Part shown: piece by piece, positions 1-8,058 of the stretch
Layout: every line of letters starts with the position of its first letter
Numbering within the stretch: position 1 is the stretch's first letter
Assembly (NCBI GenBank): GCA_963764675.1
Contig: CAVXTQ010000009.1
Location: 1-64,000 of the forward strand
Length of the DNA: 64,000 bases
Direction: 5' to 3'
Origin: Acidiferrum sp963764675
GTDB lineage: Bacteria > Acidobacteriota > Terriglobia > Acidiferrales > UBA7541
The notes under the pieces: model-generated
Seen by the model: the letters and a program-made list of their open reading frames with translations, nothing else
Databases searched by the model: none
What the model was told of the DNA's origin: nothing
Translations under genes and position numbers: made by a program

Positions 1-105
1 GCAGCGTACGCAGATGTCAATGTCCTCTTGCTTGGTGATGAAGGCAGAGACTTTGCCCTTACCTTCGGAACCATACTGACCACCAACAACAACCCAAAGA
101 CTCAT
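1..105 (-). CDS. Adenylosuccinate synthetase homologue, PurZ-like (N-terminus only)
   Basis: Only the first 35 codons are in the window; the gene continues past the left edge. The start ATG at 105 has an AAGAAGGT Shine-Dalgarno upstream and overlaps the stop of the preceding kinase gene (ATGA), so the two are probably translationally coupled. The N-terminus carries the P-loop of the adenylosuccinate synthetase family, read as GGQYGSEGKGK. In housekeeping PurA this loop is GxQWGDEGKGK, and its Asp (residue 13 in E. coli) is the catalytic base. Here residue 13 is Ser (codon TCC at 67-69, two changes away from an Asp codon). As I recall the literature, phage PurZ, which condenses dGMP with aspartate on the way to 2-aminoadenine, has Ser at this position. 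Family assignment is firm; the PurZ-type activity is inferred. Confidence 0.8.
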   Translation of the reverse strand, partial: MSLWVVVGGQYGSEGKGKVSAFITKQEDIDICVRC

Positions 106-673
106 AGCTGACCTTCTTTCCTGCGACTAAAAACAAATCCATCCACAGCCTCGTACAGATTTCGCAGAGGGCCGTGGTTTTGGATCAACGCGGTGGCATT
201 TGTTCGAAGAGATTCAATGTGTTGCTCGACGGGGTGGTTATCCGCAGCTTCAAACGAGTTAGATCGGTATATTTCTTCAGCCTTCTTAGACGCTCGAATC
301 TTTCTTTCCTATCCGTGTGCAGATACAAGAGTGTGAACGAAGTTGAGAAACAAGCGGTCAGCTTTTCATAGTCCAGCGTGTGTCGGAGTCCGTCCACGGC
401 AACGTGTGCATCTGGCAGTATCTGCTCAACCAAGCGACGATTGAGTTCGGCTTGCGTGCCACCGACCATGACGTCCCATCCAACTTTCTGAAGTTGGGCC
501 TTGCCCTCGGGATCCGTTCCCAGCCAATCCGCAAGCACTTCACTGTATCGCAGGTACTGGAATCCATACGTCGATTCCAAATACCTGCCAACGGTAGTCT
601 TACCGGAGCCGATGCGGCCGGTGATACCGATTACGAGCCGCTCAGCTTGCGGCCGCTGCGGGCGGCCGGCCAT
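102..673 (-). CDS. P-loop (deoxy)nucleotide kinase-like protein, frameshifted
   Basis: The N-terminal half has a Walker A loop GITGRIGSGKTT and the layout of small P-loop kinases (dephospho-CoA kinase, dNMP kinase, AAA_17), including a VDGLRHTLDYEKL strand and an RKERFERLRR lid. In the starting frame the protein runs into an unrelated tail ending at 185. One frame over, from about 250-270, the expected C-terminus appears (AADNHPVEQHIESL, then NHGPLRNLYEAVDGF) and ends at 102, overlapping the start of the synthetase gene. One single-base indel therefore separates the two halves. The kinase sits between a DUF429 gene, which it overlaps by 32 bases, and the PurZ-like gene. A role phosphorylating the product of the synthetase is an inference from context. 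Confidence 0.7.
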
Positions 674-1387
674 GAGCGGGGAATTCTATCCTAGTGGGCC
701 TATCCCGTACATCGTCGAGGCCGGTCGCGGAGAGGATCTGGGCCAGCTTCGAGTAATCGAATTTTACAGACCTCGGCACAATCAAATAATCCTCAGACGG
801 AGTGCCGAGGGCGATGTACTCGTCCGCAAGATAAAATAGGCCCACCAACGCCGATGTAATGGCGTCTACTTCGTCGTGAGTGATGTGAGCAGTCAAAAAG
901 TCGCCTGTAACTCCAGCCCGGGAGAGACCATGTTTTAGTTCGTCCAAGCTAGCTTTCTTTCGAGGGATGCCGAGGATATCCTGCGCCGCGCCTGGATAGC
1001 TTTCAATCACATTGCAACCAGCTTTGCGAAGTTCGTCGGCTAACTTGATTCCACGGCGAGTGAGCATCTGCATACTGGGAAGCAAACACCAAAAAACAGA
1101 GATACCCATTCTTTTGAGCGCGAGTTCGCACTTTCTATATATCGGCACACCTGGCGCGCCGTAACCGTAAGGAAGTGAGAGCGGAGAGTAATCGAGACGA
1201 GATCGGGCTTCGCTGCCAGCGTCTCGCTGATTAGTTCCTCGTCAGTCCGGATCGTTTTTGTCGTTGCGAAGGGGCCGTCCATTAGAGCCCAGCCAGTGGC
1301 ACGCTTCTCGCTACCGGTGAGATCGATTCCCACGATGCGAGGCAACTTAGATTTCTCGGGGCACTTCGCCAAGAGTTGCAGTACCAA
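642..1387 (-). CDS. DUF429 protein (predicted RNase H-fold nuclease), frameshifted
   Basis: The N-terminal part (RIVGIDLTGSEKRATGWALM) shows the Asp-containing first strand of an RNase H-like fold. The C-terminal part (YRKCELALKRMG, then GCNVIESYPGAAQDILG, then THDEVDAITSALVGLFYL) is typical of DUF429 (PF04250). The two parts are in different frames. Restoring one G near 1185-1193 gives the family's expected DSPLSLP segment, so a one-base deletion is the likely cause. The start is uncertain: TTG at 1387 opens the frame, and an internal TTG or GTG just before the IVGID strand is also possible. It lies 54 bases downstream of the YprB-like gene and overlaps the kinase gene. The biochemical role of DUF429 proteins is not established. 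Confidence 0.7.
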
Positions 1388-1441
1388 GTCGGTGGAATCG
1401 GATTGATAGGGAGACGCCTTAGCACTGCACGTTTGTTGGAT

Positions 1442-2241
1442 TCAGGGGATTGCAGCCACACCCGTAAAGAATGGAGCAATCGTACTTTTTCTGAGGTTCG
1501 AAGTGCTCTTGGAGAGCCTGTCGTAGGCTATTTCCATGATGGCCTTCAGATGGACGACGTCCTCCGTGTTGTATTGAATCAATTGTTCGAGAGCGCTTTT
1601 TTCGCCCCTCAGATGTTTTGCCCAGAGCACTGTGGCGTCGAACCCTGTCAGGTCCTCGACTGAGGCAGCCCGCTTTAGTCCGAACTTCTCTTCAATGGAC
1701 TTGGAGACCGCCTTTCATGCCCAGTTTGCGGGTGACCCACCGCAGGTCAATGTGGATGGGCGGAAACTTGATCTCGGGAAACGCCAACTTCAAAAAGCGT
1801 AGGTCAAAGCCCGCACCGTTGAAGGTGACCATGACGGAGTAATCGCGTAGGTGAGCAGGAAGTTCCTGAAGATTGTCGCCCTCAACAAAGACCTTGTATT
1901 TACGCCCGTCGTAGAGACCAACCATCGTGACCATGTCAAAGACGGACAATAGCCCAGTAGTTTCGATATCCAAATAAACGCACTCGTTCGCAAACTCAGG
2001 AAAATACGCCAAGCTTCGCCCATCGTCGACAGGCGTTCAAAGAAGGCCGCATCTTTCGTCGGACCGCTTCTTGCGAAAGTGGGATGTATTGTTCGAGCTT
2101 TTGGTGGAGGCGAGCGCCAACAGCACCGAAGCGTTTTTCAAAGCGAGCAGCATCATCCCAGTCTTGGACGCTGCGCTTCCACAACTCCAGTTCGGTCTGC
2201 TTCCCAACACCAGGGATGTGAATGAAGGTCTGATGGAGCAC
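1442..2241 (-). CDS. YprB-like RNase H-fold exonuclease, several frameshifts
   Basis: Pieces in three frames rebuild one protein of about 265 residues. They read, in order, LHQTFIHIPGVGKQTELELW; DAAFFERLSTMGEAWRI; FPEFANECVYLDIETTGL with VTFNGAGFDLRFL; and KSIEEKFGLKRAASVEDL with QLIQYNTEDVVHLKAIMEIAY. This is the order of the YprB/RNase_H_2 family (PF13482, COG3359), with DxE in YLDIETTG and a late Asp in YNTEDVV. Frame switches fall near 2063, 2008 and 1704. The GTG at 2241 is chosen as start because GAGG lies seven bases upstream and the family usually begins at this HQTFIHIPG segment. It is first in a minus-strand operon. Predicted metal-dependent nuclease; substrate unknown. Confidence 0.7.
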
Positions 2242-2357
2242 TGGACATCCTCTTCGGCCTACTAGGCCTGCCATGTTGTCAAATTGGAATGATAACGTAA
2301 AGAGTGTTGGACATCATGTATGACAAATGGGAAAACTGTCTCCAATTGCCTGTGATT
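2242..2357. promoter_or_regulatory. Divergent promoter region of the nucleotide cassette
   Basis: These 116 bases separate the divergent YprB-like gene and the XRE regulator and must hold both promoters. An inverted pair TTGTCA (2276-2281) and TGACAA (2321-2326) is visible, about 39 bases apart, and could be operator half-sites for the adjacent regulator. No convincing -35/-10 pair could be fixed by eye. Confidence 0.3.
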
Positions 2358-2730
2358 ATGTCAAAGACTATTGACATTGAATGGAAGCAAAAGCTAGCTG
2401 AACAAATCAAGCAGGCGCGCGAGTCCGCCAATTTAACTCAAGACGAGTTGGCCAAAATGCTAGGTATCAGCAGGCAGATGGTCATCAACTACGAGAAAAA
2501 CAAAGGTGTTCCTGCAATTAACGTTCTTGCCCAGATTGCTGTTGAACTTGAAATAAGATTGAGAATTAAAGATCTGATTATTACCGCAGAGCGAGTCTCA
2601 CCCCGACTCAGATCGGTACCGAAGCAAGCTTCGATTGGAGTTCGAGAAACCGCAAACGTTTTCAGGAGCGGTCATAAGCATTACGCCCAAAGAAGGGCAA
2701 ATTCTTATCAGCGCAAGAATCCCCGCCTAG
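2358..2730 (+). CDS. XRE-family helix-turn-helix regulator, frameshifted
   Basis: A cytoplasmic Cro/C1-type DNA-binding protein. The HTH is clear: LAEQIKQARESANLTQDELA, then KMLGISRQMVINYEKNKGVP. The start MSKTIDIEW at 2358 is preferred over the upstream in-frame GTG at 2304 because the latter adds a tail unlike XRE proteins. After residue 90 the frame runs into nonsense. Skipping one base near 2625-2629 gives a coherent tail (LRLEFEKPQTFSGAVISITP, then KEGQILISARIPA) that stops at 2730, so a one-base insertion is likely. It is divergent from the minus-strand nuclease/kinase/synthetase cassette and is the obvious candidate for its regulator, which is an inference. Confidence 0.75.
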
Positions 2731-2771
2731 GTGTAAACAGTTCTTTACAGCCCCTGATCATCCATCACGCG

Positions 2772-2856
2772 GGTGTATCACTTTTCCCCGCCTTATAGCT
2801 TACCCCGTCGAAGAAAGCCGCGGGGTAGCTTACAGGGCGGGGAAAAGTGGTACACC
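2772..2856. repeat. Imperfect 36-bp inverted repeat (mobile-element-like hairpin)
   Basis: The left arm 2772-2807 and the right arm 2821-2856 are imperfect reverse complements around a 13-base loop. Both outer parts share CACTTTTCCCCGCC and both inner ends carry TACCCCG. Such back-to-back terminal repeats resemble two insertion-sequence ends left after loss of the transposase, or a MITE. It lies between the XRE cassette and a truncated kinase, consistent with a recombination boundary. No transposase is present. Confidence 0.6.
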
Positions 2857-3043
2857 TTACTCCGTTTGAGTTTTACTGGGTGGCCCGCCAAATTCCTGCG
2901 GGTGCGCGGTTAAGACTGACGGTTCGCTCCCCTCACAACTCGCCTGCTTTCGAAGAGGCTGCAACCACAAGAGGACGCATCGGCTACGAGAAGATCGAAG
3001 GCGCTCGCGTCGTGCCATTCCGTCCGCTGATGCGATTGCGCCC

Positions 3044-3985
3044 GTGCCGACTGCGAAACACTCGTCAGCAGGAACCATTGACCTGTGCCGAGAAGGGCGC
3101 GAAGGTGACAGTAAGGCTTTTTGTGTCTATAACTTGGGACTCAGACGATTGGCGACAGCGACCAAAGCCGGCAGGTATGAAATTCTCGACGAATTGGGCC
3201 GAGGTGGTACGGGTGTCGTTTACCGCGCCAAAGACCCGCTGATTGGGCGCATCGTTGCAACCAAGACGATCCGGCTCTCCGAAGAAGGTACGGGGATGTC
3301 CCACGCGCAGTTGGTCGAACATTTCCAGACCGAAGCGCGCGCCGCGGGACGTCTGACGCACCCCAACATTGTAGTGATCTACGATGTGGGCGAGTCCGAG
3401 GGCGCCTACTACATCACCATGGAATTGGTGAACGGTAAGAGCCTGCAATCGTTGCTCGACTCAGGAGAGAAATTTCCGCTTACGCGTCTGCTGCGAATCA
3501 TGGAGCAGGTATGCTCCGCAATACAGTTCGCGCACGACCACAGTGTTGTGCACCGCGATATCAAGCCGGCCAACATCATGATCAACGGCGACGATTTCGT
3601 GAAAATCACTGATTTCGGAACCGCCAAGATCCTGGAATACGGCGCCTCGCAGCAGGGTTCCGCCATGGGCACTCCTGGCTACATGTCGCCCGAGCAGATC
3701 AAGGGCAAAGCCGTTGACGGCCGGACAGATATTTTTTCTCTCGGAGTGATGCTGTATGAAATGACGACGGGCCAGAAGCCGTTTCGCGGTGCAGACGTCG
3801 CTACAATTTTCTACAAAATTCTGAACGAAGAACCCGTGCCACCTCATCAGTTGAATCCCGGCATTCCACCGGGCGCTATGGGGCCCAATTCACTCTGGGA
3901 ACTTACTGAAACTAAGCTAGCTGCGGGAACGTCTTGCATGTTGTCCCAAGCGCATTTTGAGAAGCTCAGTGGAGCTAGAGAATAA
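3044..3985 (+). pseudogene. Truncated PknB-type Ser/Thr protein kinase
   Basis: The kinase core is well preserved: glycine loop LGRGGTGVVYRA, catalytic loop HRDIKPANIM, DFG in ITDFGTAK, APE-like MSPEQIKG, and the DIFSLGVMLYEM helix. After HQLNPGIPPG, where the last kinase subdomain and normally a juxtamembrane segment and sensor domain should follow, the sequence changes to about 35 unrelated residues and stops. No other frame continues the domain, so this looks like real truncation rather than a frameshift. The first 35 residues are also unlike a kinase; a TTG at 3149 (LATATKAGRYEIL) is a plausible true start. A hairpin repeat lies just upstream. Probably inactive or a cut remnant. Confidence 0.65.
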
Positions 3986-4191
3986 GCTCCCGTAAGAATC
4001 TAGAAACGCAAATTTGATTTGCAAATTCCACTTGTCCGATTGGTGCGTTATCAAGACTTGAGCGGTTTGGTGGTTCAATGTTCGCTACTATTTTCGGATA
4101 GCCGACTATAATTGCGGAGACCCGCTCACGATGGGCGGCAGTAGCCACGAAGGATCTGGTTAGATTGTAAGAAGTTGCGTAAGTCCAATAT

Positions 4192-5379
4192 ATGCGAACG
4201 AAAAAAGAAGTGAATCGAAGATTATTTCTGAAATGGGCAAACCTGGTTGGGCTGGCTGCCTGGTTTCCGGCGGCAGCGGAGTCGAGCCGGATCCCGATGC
4301 AAGACATCAATCCTGTGCATCCCGGAGACACTTCCCAAGCGAAGGAGTTGCCTTCACCAGAGACAATTCTCCTCAAAGACTACCGTCCGAAATCGATCTA
4401 TAAAATTCCCGTCACGGAGATCGACAAGGCCAAATACCCCATCATCGACATGCACTCTCATCCGTACGCCAAGACTCCGCAGCAGATTGAGGAATGGATC
4501 AAGAACATGGATGAGGTTGGCGTTCAGAAAACCATCATCCTTACCATGGCTACCGGCACAGAGTTTGATGATATCTACCGTAAGTATTCGAAGTATCCGG
4601 ACCGCTTTGAGATGTGGTGTGGTTTCGATCTGTCTGGCTACAACAAGCCGGGATTCGGCCCTGTCGCCGTCAAGGAACTGGAGCGCTGCCGGCAAGTGGG
4701 TGCGCGCGGCGTGGGTGAAATCCACGACAAGGGGGAAGGACTAATCTCAGGCAAGTCCAAAGCACCCGGAATGCATCCCGACGACGCGCGCATGGATGCG
4801 CTTTGGGAGAGATGCGCCGAACTTGGCATGCCTATCAGCCTCCATGTCGCCGACCCCATCTGGATGTACCAGAGGATGGACAAGACGAACGACGGCCTCA
4901 TGAACGCCTACCACTGGCGACTCGACAATAAGCCGAACATCGTGAGCCTGTCCGGCATGATCGACATCTTTGACCGCACACTCGCGAGGCACCGACGGAC
5001 GACGTTCATCGCGTGCCACTTCATGAACCTCGACTACGATTTGGCGCGGCTGGGCGAGATGTTCGAACGCAATCCCAATCTGTACGCTGACATTTCTGCT
5101 CGTTACGCTGAGACGGCGCCCATCCCGCGGTTCGCTTCGAAGTTTTACGAAAAGTATGCCGAACGACTCGTCTATGGGACCGATATGGGTTTTGACAAGC
5201 AGATGTACCGTGTCACGTTCAGAATCCTTGAATCGCTGGACGAGCACTTCTACGAAATCGAGCAGTTCGACTACCACTGGAGCCTAAATGGATTCGCGCT
5301 TAGCAGTGAGACGCTGAAACAGGTTTATCATGCCAACGCGACAAAGCTGCTTGCCGCGCGCACTGACCACGCCGGATAG
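4192..5379 (+). CDS. Exported amidohydrolase (Amidohydro_2 family)
   Basis: A 395-residue protein with a Tat-like leader (NRRLFLKWANLVGLAAW) followed by a TIM-barrel metal hydrolase of the PF04909 type. The first metal motif is DMHSHPY near residue 87. Other family landmarks are VGEIHDKG, LHVADP, ACHFMNL and, near the C-terminus, YGTDMGF with the Asp expected to bind metal. Members hydrolyse or decarboxylate cyclic carboxylic acids; the substrate cannot be read here. It is a single plus-strand gene separated by about 200 bases from the truncated kinase upstream. GC is somewhat lower than in the core genes to the right. Confidence 0.85.
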   Translation: MRTKKEVNRRLFLKWANLVGLAAWFPAAAESSRIPMQDINPVHPGDTSQAKELPSPETILLKDYRPKSIYKIPVTEIDKAKYPIIDMHSHPYAKTPQQIEEWIKNMDEVGVQKTIILTMATGTEFDDIYRKYSKYPDRFEMWCGFDLSGYNKPGFGPVAVKELERCRQVGARGVGEIHDKGEGLISGKSKAPGMHPDDARMDALWERCAELGMPISLHVADPIWMYQRMDKTNDGLMNAYHWRLDNKPNIVSLSGMIDIFDRTLARHRRTTFIACHFMNLDYDLARLGEMFERNPNLYADISARYAETAPIPRFASKFYEKYAERLVYGTDMGFDKQMYRVTFRILESLDEHFYEIEQFDYHWSLNGFALSSETLKQVYHANATKLLAARTDHAG

Positions 5380-5507
5380 AAACAAATAAGAGAAACTCAC
5401 TTGGATGGTAAATCGAGTTACCACGCATGTCGCTAGCCCATCGACTTAACCAGACATCTAGGTAGTAGGCGACGAGACCAACATTCCGACTTCTCTTTCG
5501 CGGCGAG

Positions 5508-5960
5508 TTACTCCTCGTCTAACGTCACATGCACTTCCTTCATTTCCGTAATTTCCGTGATGACGATCGCGCGCGTCCCGTTGCGCTCAAATACGATCCC
5601 GTTCGCCCGCACATATTTCCCGACGAAGGGCATCAGCTTCTGCCGCTGATCGTAATCCGGCATTTTGTCAGAGATAGGGACGTACAGGTCGCCATCCTTG
5701 GTCAGAATAACGAGCGGCGAACCGGCCCTTACGCATCCCAGCACGCACTTCATGCTCAAGTGAGTTGCGTTTCCATCGAGGTTCTGAATGGGACATGCAA
5801 TATCTCGAACCAAGCCCTCAATCGTGCCTTTTGACCTATTTGCCCGGGCGTCTTCCATCGACGTTTTCTGTGCAGGCTGGGGCGCTGCTCCGATCGACGC
5901 GACAATGATCGACGCAACACCGCAGCCGGCCAGCAGGCAAAGGCGCAGAAGTCGCTTCAT
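5508..5960 (-). CDS. Small exported protein, function unknown
   Basis: The start ATG at 5960 has AAGGAG upstream and gives 150 residues beginning MKRLLRLCLLAGCGVASIIV, a signal peptide. The mature part has a conserved-looking Cys cluster (DIACPIQ, then MKCVLGC) followed by a beta-rich domain containing LYVPISDKMPDYDQRQKL and FVGKYVRANGIVFERNGTRA, which suggests a small OB-like barrel. I do not recognise a named family, although the pattern resembles exported proteins common in acidobacteria. It is tail-to-tail with the amidohydrolase and about 50 bases downstream of the aldo/keto reductase start side, so it may be co-transcribed with that reductase gene. Confidence 0.7.
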   Translation of the reverse strand: MKRLLRLCLLAGCGVASIIVASIGAAPQPAQKTSMEDARANRSKGTIEGLVRDIACPIQNLDGNATHLSMKCVLGCVRAGSPLVILTKDGDLYVPISDKMPDYDQRQKLMPFVGKYVRANGIVFERNGTRAIVITEITEMKEVHVTLDEE

Positions 5961-6013
5961 CCGTTTCTCCTTGCCAATCACGTCAATCGCGGAGTTCGGC
6001 TCTAAGCCGCCGG

Positions 6014-6895
6014 CTAGGCGAGTGCCAGATTCAAATTCTCAATAGCCTCGTCGATCTCCGCAGTGTTCTTGTAGCCGACGGTTACGCAATCGACGCCGGC
6101 ATTCTTGAATGCGAACCGCATCGCCGCTTGGCGGTCCTCACGGTTGAACGTACCCTCTCCCGCGAGTTTCATGCTGATTACGCCCATTCCATTTTTACGA
6201 ACCTGCTGGACGTGCGTAACGACTTCGGGGATATTGCCTAGCCCTTCGGTGGCGTAATCTTCGGCATCCATTCGGACGCCCTTGTGGTTCACGCGGATCA
6301 TGGCGACATCGAGCCACTTATTTTCGGGGACCTGGCGCAATGCCGGGAGCCCGTGAACCGACGCGCCGTGACTCACGATAGCCTTCTTCGATTGAGCTTC
6401 CAGAATCCCATCCTGCCACCTGCTCGTGTCTGCGGGCCACGTCGCGGTGTGCTGCCAGTGCAGCAGCATGATGTCGAAGTACTCGGTATTTGCGAGTTTG
6501 CGCAACTCGTCGAATTTCTCTTGCGGATCCACACCTTGCCGGGTGGTCACCTTCGACATGATCCGATAACTATCGCGCGGAATGCCTTTCAACGCGATTC
6601 CCAGCATCCTGTGCATCTCGCCGTAAGACTCAGCGGTCTCGAAGAAGCGAATGCCGCGGTCGTAGGCATGGCGCACCAGGCTTGTAAACCCATCTTGCCC
6701 CAAAGCGCGTTGTACCTGGCCGCTGAAGCTGCCGGTGCCAAACGCGAGGCGGGTCACCTTCACGCCTGATTTTCCTAGCGTTACCCAATCTGTCGCTGTC
6801 TGGCGCGCCGCCTTCAGCGGGAGGCTTCCGCTGATGGTGAGGGCGGTGGCGGCGAGTCCGGTTTTCAGGAATTCACGTCTGGTGTGTTGAGACAA
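6014..6895 (-). CDS. Tat-exported aldo/keto reductase
   Basis: A 293-residue protein with a classic twin-arginine leader (HTRREFLKTGLAATALTIS) ending around SLPLKAA. The mature part is an aldo/keto reductase barrel: FETAESYGEMHRMLG carries the catalytic Tyr, IMSKVTTRQG the Lys, and MLLHWQH the His. The C-terminal NADPH-binding region is shorter than in cytosolic members (about 320 residues). The end of the barrel (DCVTVGYKNTAEIDEAIENL) is the usual terminal motif. NADPH-dependent activity outside the cytoplasm would need folding with cofactor before Tat export, as known for other exported AKRs. Substrate unknown. Confidence 0.88.
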   Translation of the reverse strand: MSQHTRREFLKTGLAATALTISGSLPLKAARQTATDWVTLGKSGVKVTRLAFGTGSFSGQVQRALGQDGFTSLVRHAYDRGIRFFETAESYGEMHRMLGIALKGIPRDSYRIMSKVTTRQGVDPQEKFDELRKLANTEYFDIMLLHWQHTATWPADTSRWQDGILEAQSKKAIVSHGASVHGLPALRQVPENKWLDVAMIRVNHKGVRMDAEDYATEGLGNIPEVVTHVQQVRKNGMGVISMKLAGEGTFNREDRQAAMRFAFKNAGVDCVTVGYKNTAEIDEAIENLNLALA

Positions 6896-7041
6896 GGATC
6901 ACCTCGAATTGGGCGAATGGCACCACGAGCGAAACGGAGCGGGGATACCCTTCACTGGCCAGGAATCAGCCGGGTGCGCAAACGCCATGACCATGCCATC
7001 GTATTACGAAAGTCGAATATCAGGTAGGCCGGACGCGTTGA

Positions 7042-7846
7042 CTACCCCGGGTGGTCGATCGCACCCTTCAGTGCGTAAACCTCCGCTGGCGGGAAAATGT
7101 CATAGGGGCTCTGCAACTGGAAGAGAAACGCTTCGGCGCGGCTGCAGCCTGCTTCGATCCCGCGGAAGCGGGCGACGTCATCCTGCAGAGCGTAGTAGCG
7201 GTCGGGTGTTTGGCTGGCGTGTGCGTAGCATGCTGCCTTTTTCGCGGCCTCCGTCTTGGTTATATCAACATAGCGGTTCGGTGAAAATTGCAGGGTGTCC
7301 TCCCCGTCGGAGACCTCGTAGTAGTACAACGCAAATTTCTGCTCCAGTTTGTGCCATGCGTTGTACGCCAACATCGTAATCGCGCGGTGATCGGCGTGAT
7401 TGTCGATCGGCCATTGCGTGATGACCGCATCGGGTTTTTCCCCTTCGATCCTTTGTTGGAAATCGTCGTAGTGGGCGTTGTCCACAATCGCGTGACCATT
7501 GGTTTGGTCAGCGTACGCAGCCCGGGCCTTCAACAGTTCGCAAGCCCTCTTTGCTTCGGCTATGCGCGTGGCGGGCGATGTCGGCGGCCACCCGCCATCA
7601 TTCAGATAAAGGAGAACGACTTCGTGTCCCAGTTGTGTCAGTTGCGCTATCGTTCCTCCGCATCCGTACTCGGGATCTCCCGGATGTCCGCCGCAAACGA
7701 CAACCTTTATCTTTCTCGGAGTCGTGTGCGAGCTCAGTGCCTGAGCCGGGTCGTTTCCTGAAGCGCCCAACGCCAAACTTGATGCAAGTCTGCCAGTGGA
7801 AACGAGCCCGAGTGGAAACGATAAGGTCGCGTCGGGAAATTTTCAT
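7042..7846 (-). CDS. PIG-L/LmbE-family deacetylase with frameshifted Tat leader
   Basis: Zinc-dependent N-acetylglucosaminyl-type deacetylase fold. The first motif reads GGHPGDPEYGCGG, the second NHADHR. In MshB the first motif is AHPDDE; its first Asp is the catalytic base and is Gly here, while the His, the second Asp and the later His expected to bind zinc are kept. The in-frame start near 7776 lacks a leader. Upstream, in another frame, MKISRRDLIVS begins at 7846, and a switch near 7808 joins it to LGLVSTGRLASSLALGA, giving a complete Tat signal. I therefore place the real start at 7846 with one indel. Downstream comes the aldo/keto reductase on the same strand. Confidence 0.75.
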
Positions 7847-8058
7847 TGCATGTTTTCCTCAACAACCGTCCTTGCTCGCGTCGTAGGGCGTCGGCGAAGT
7901 TCGGCTTCTCAGCCTAGATCCTATTCCATCGATCGATCCGATTCCAGCAGCGCCCGATAGAAAGCCGCGCCTGCGATTCTGTCTCTCCTCTCTTGCGATC
8001 ACCCCGTGATCGCATTACTGTTACACGCACACAATTGCATTCGAGAGGACCATTCAAA

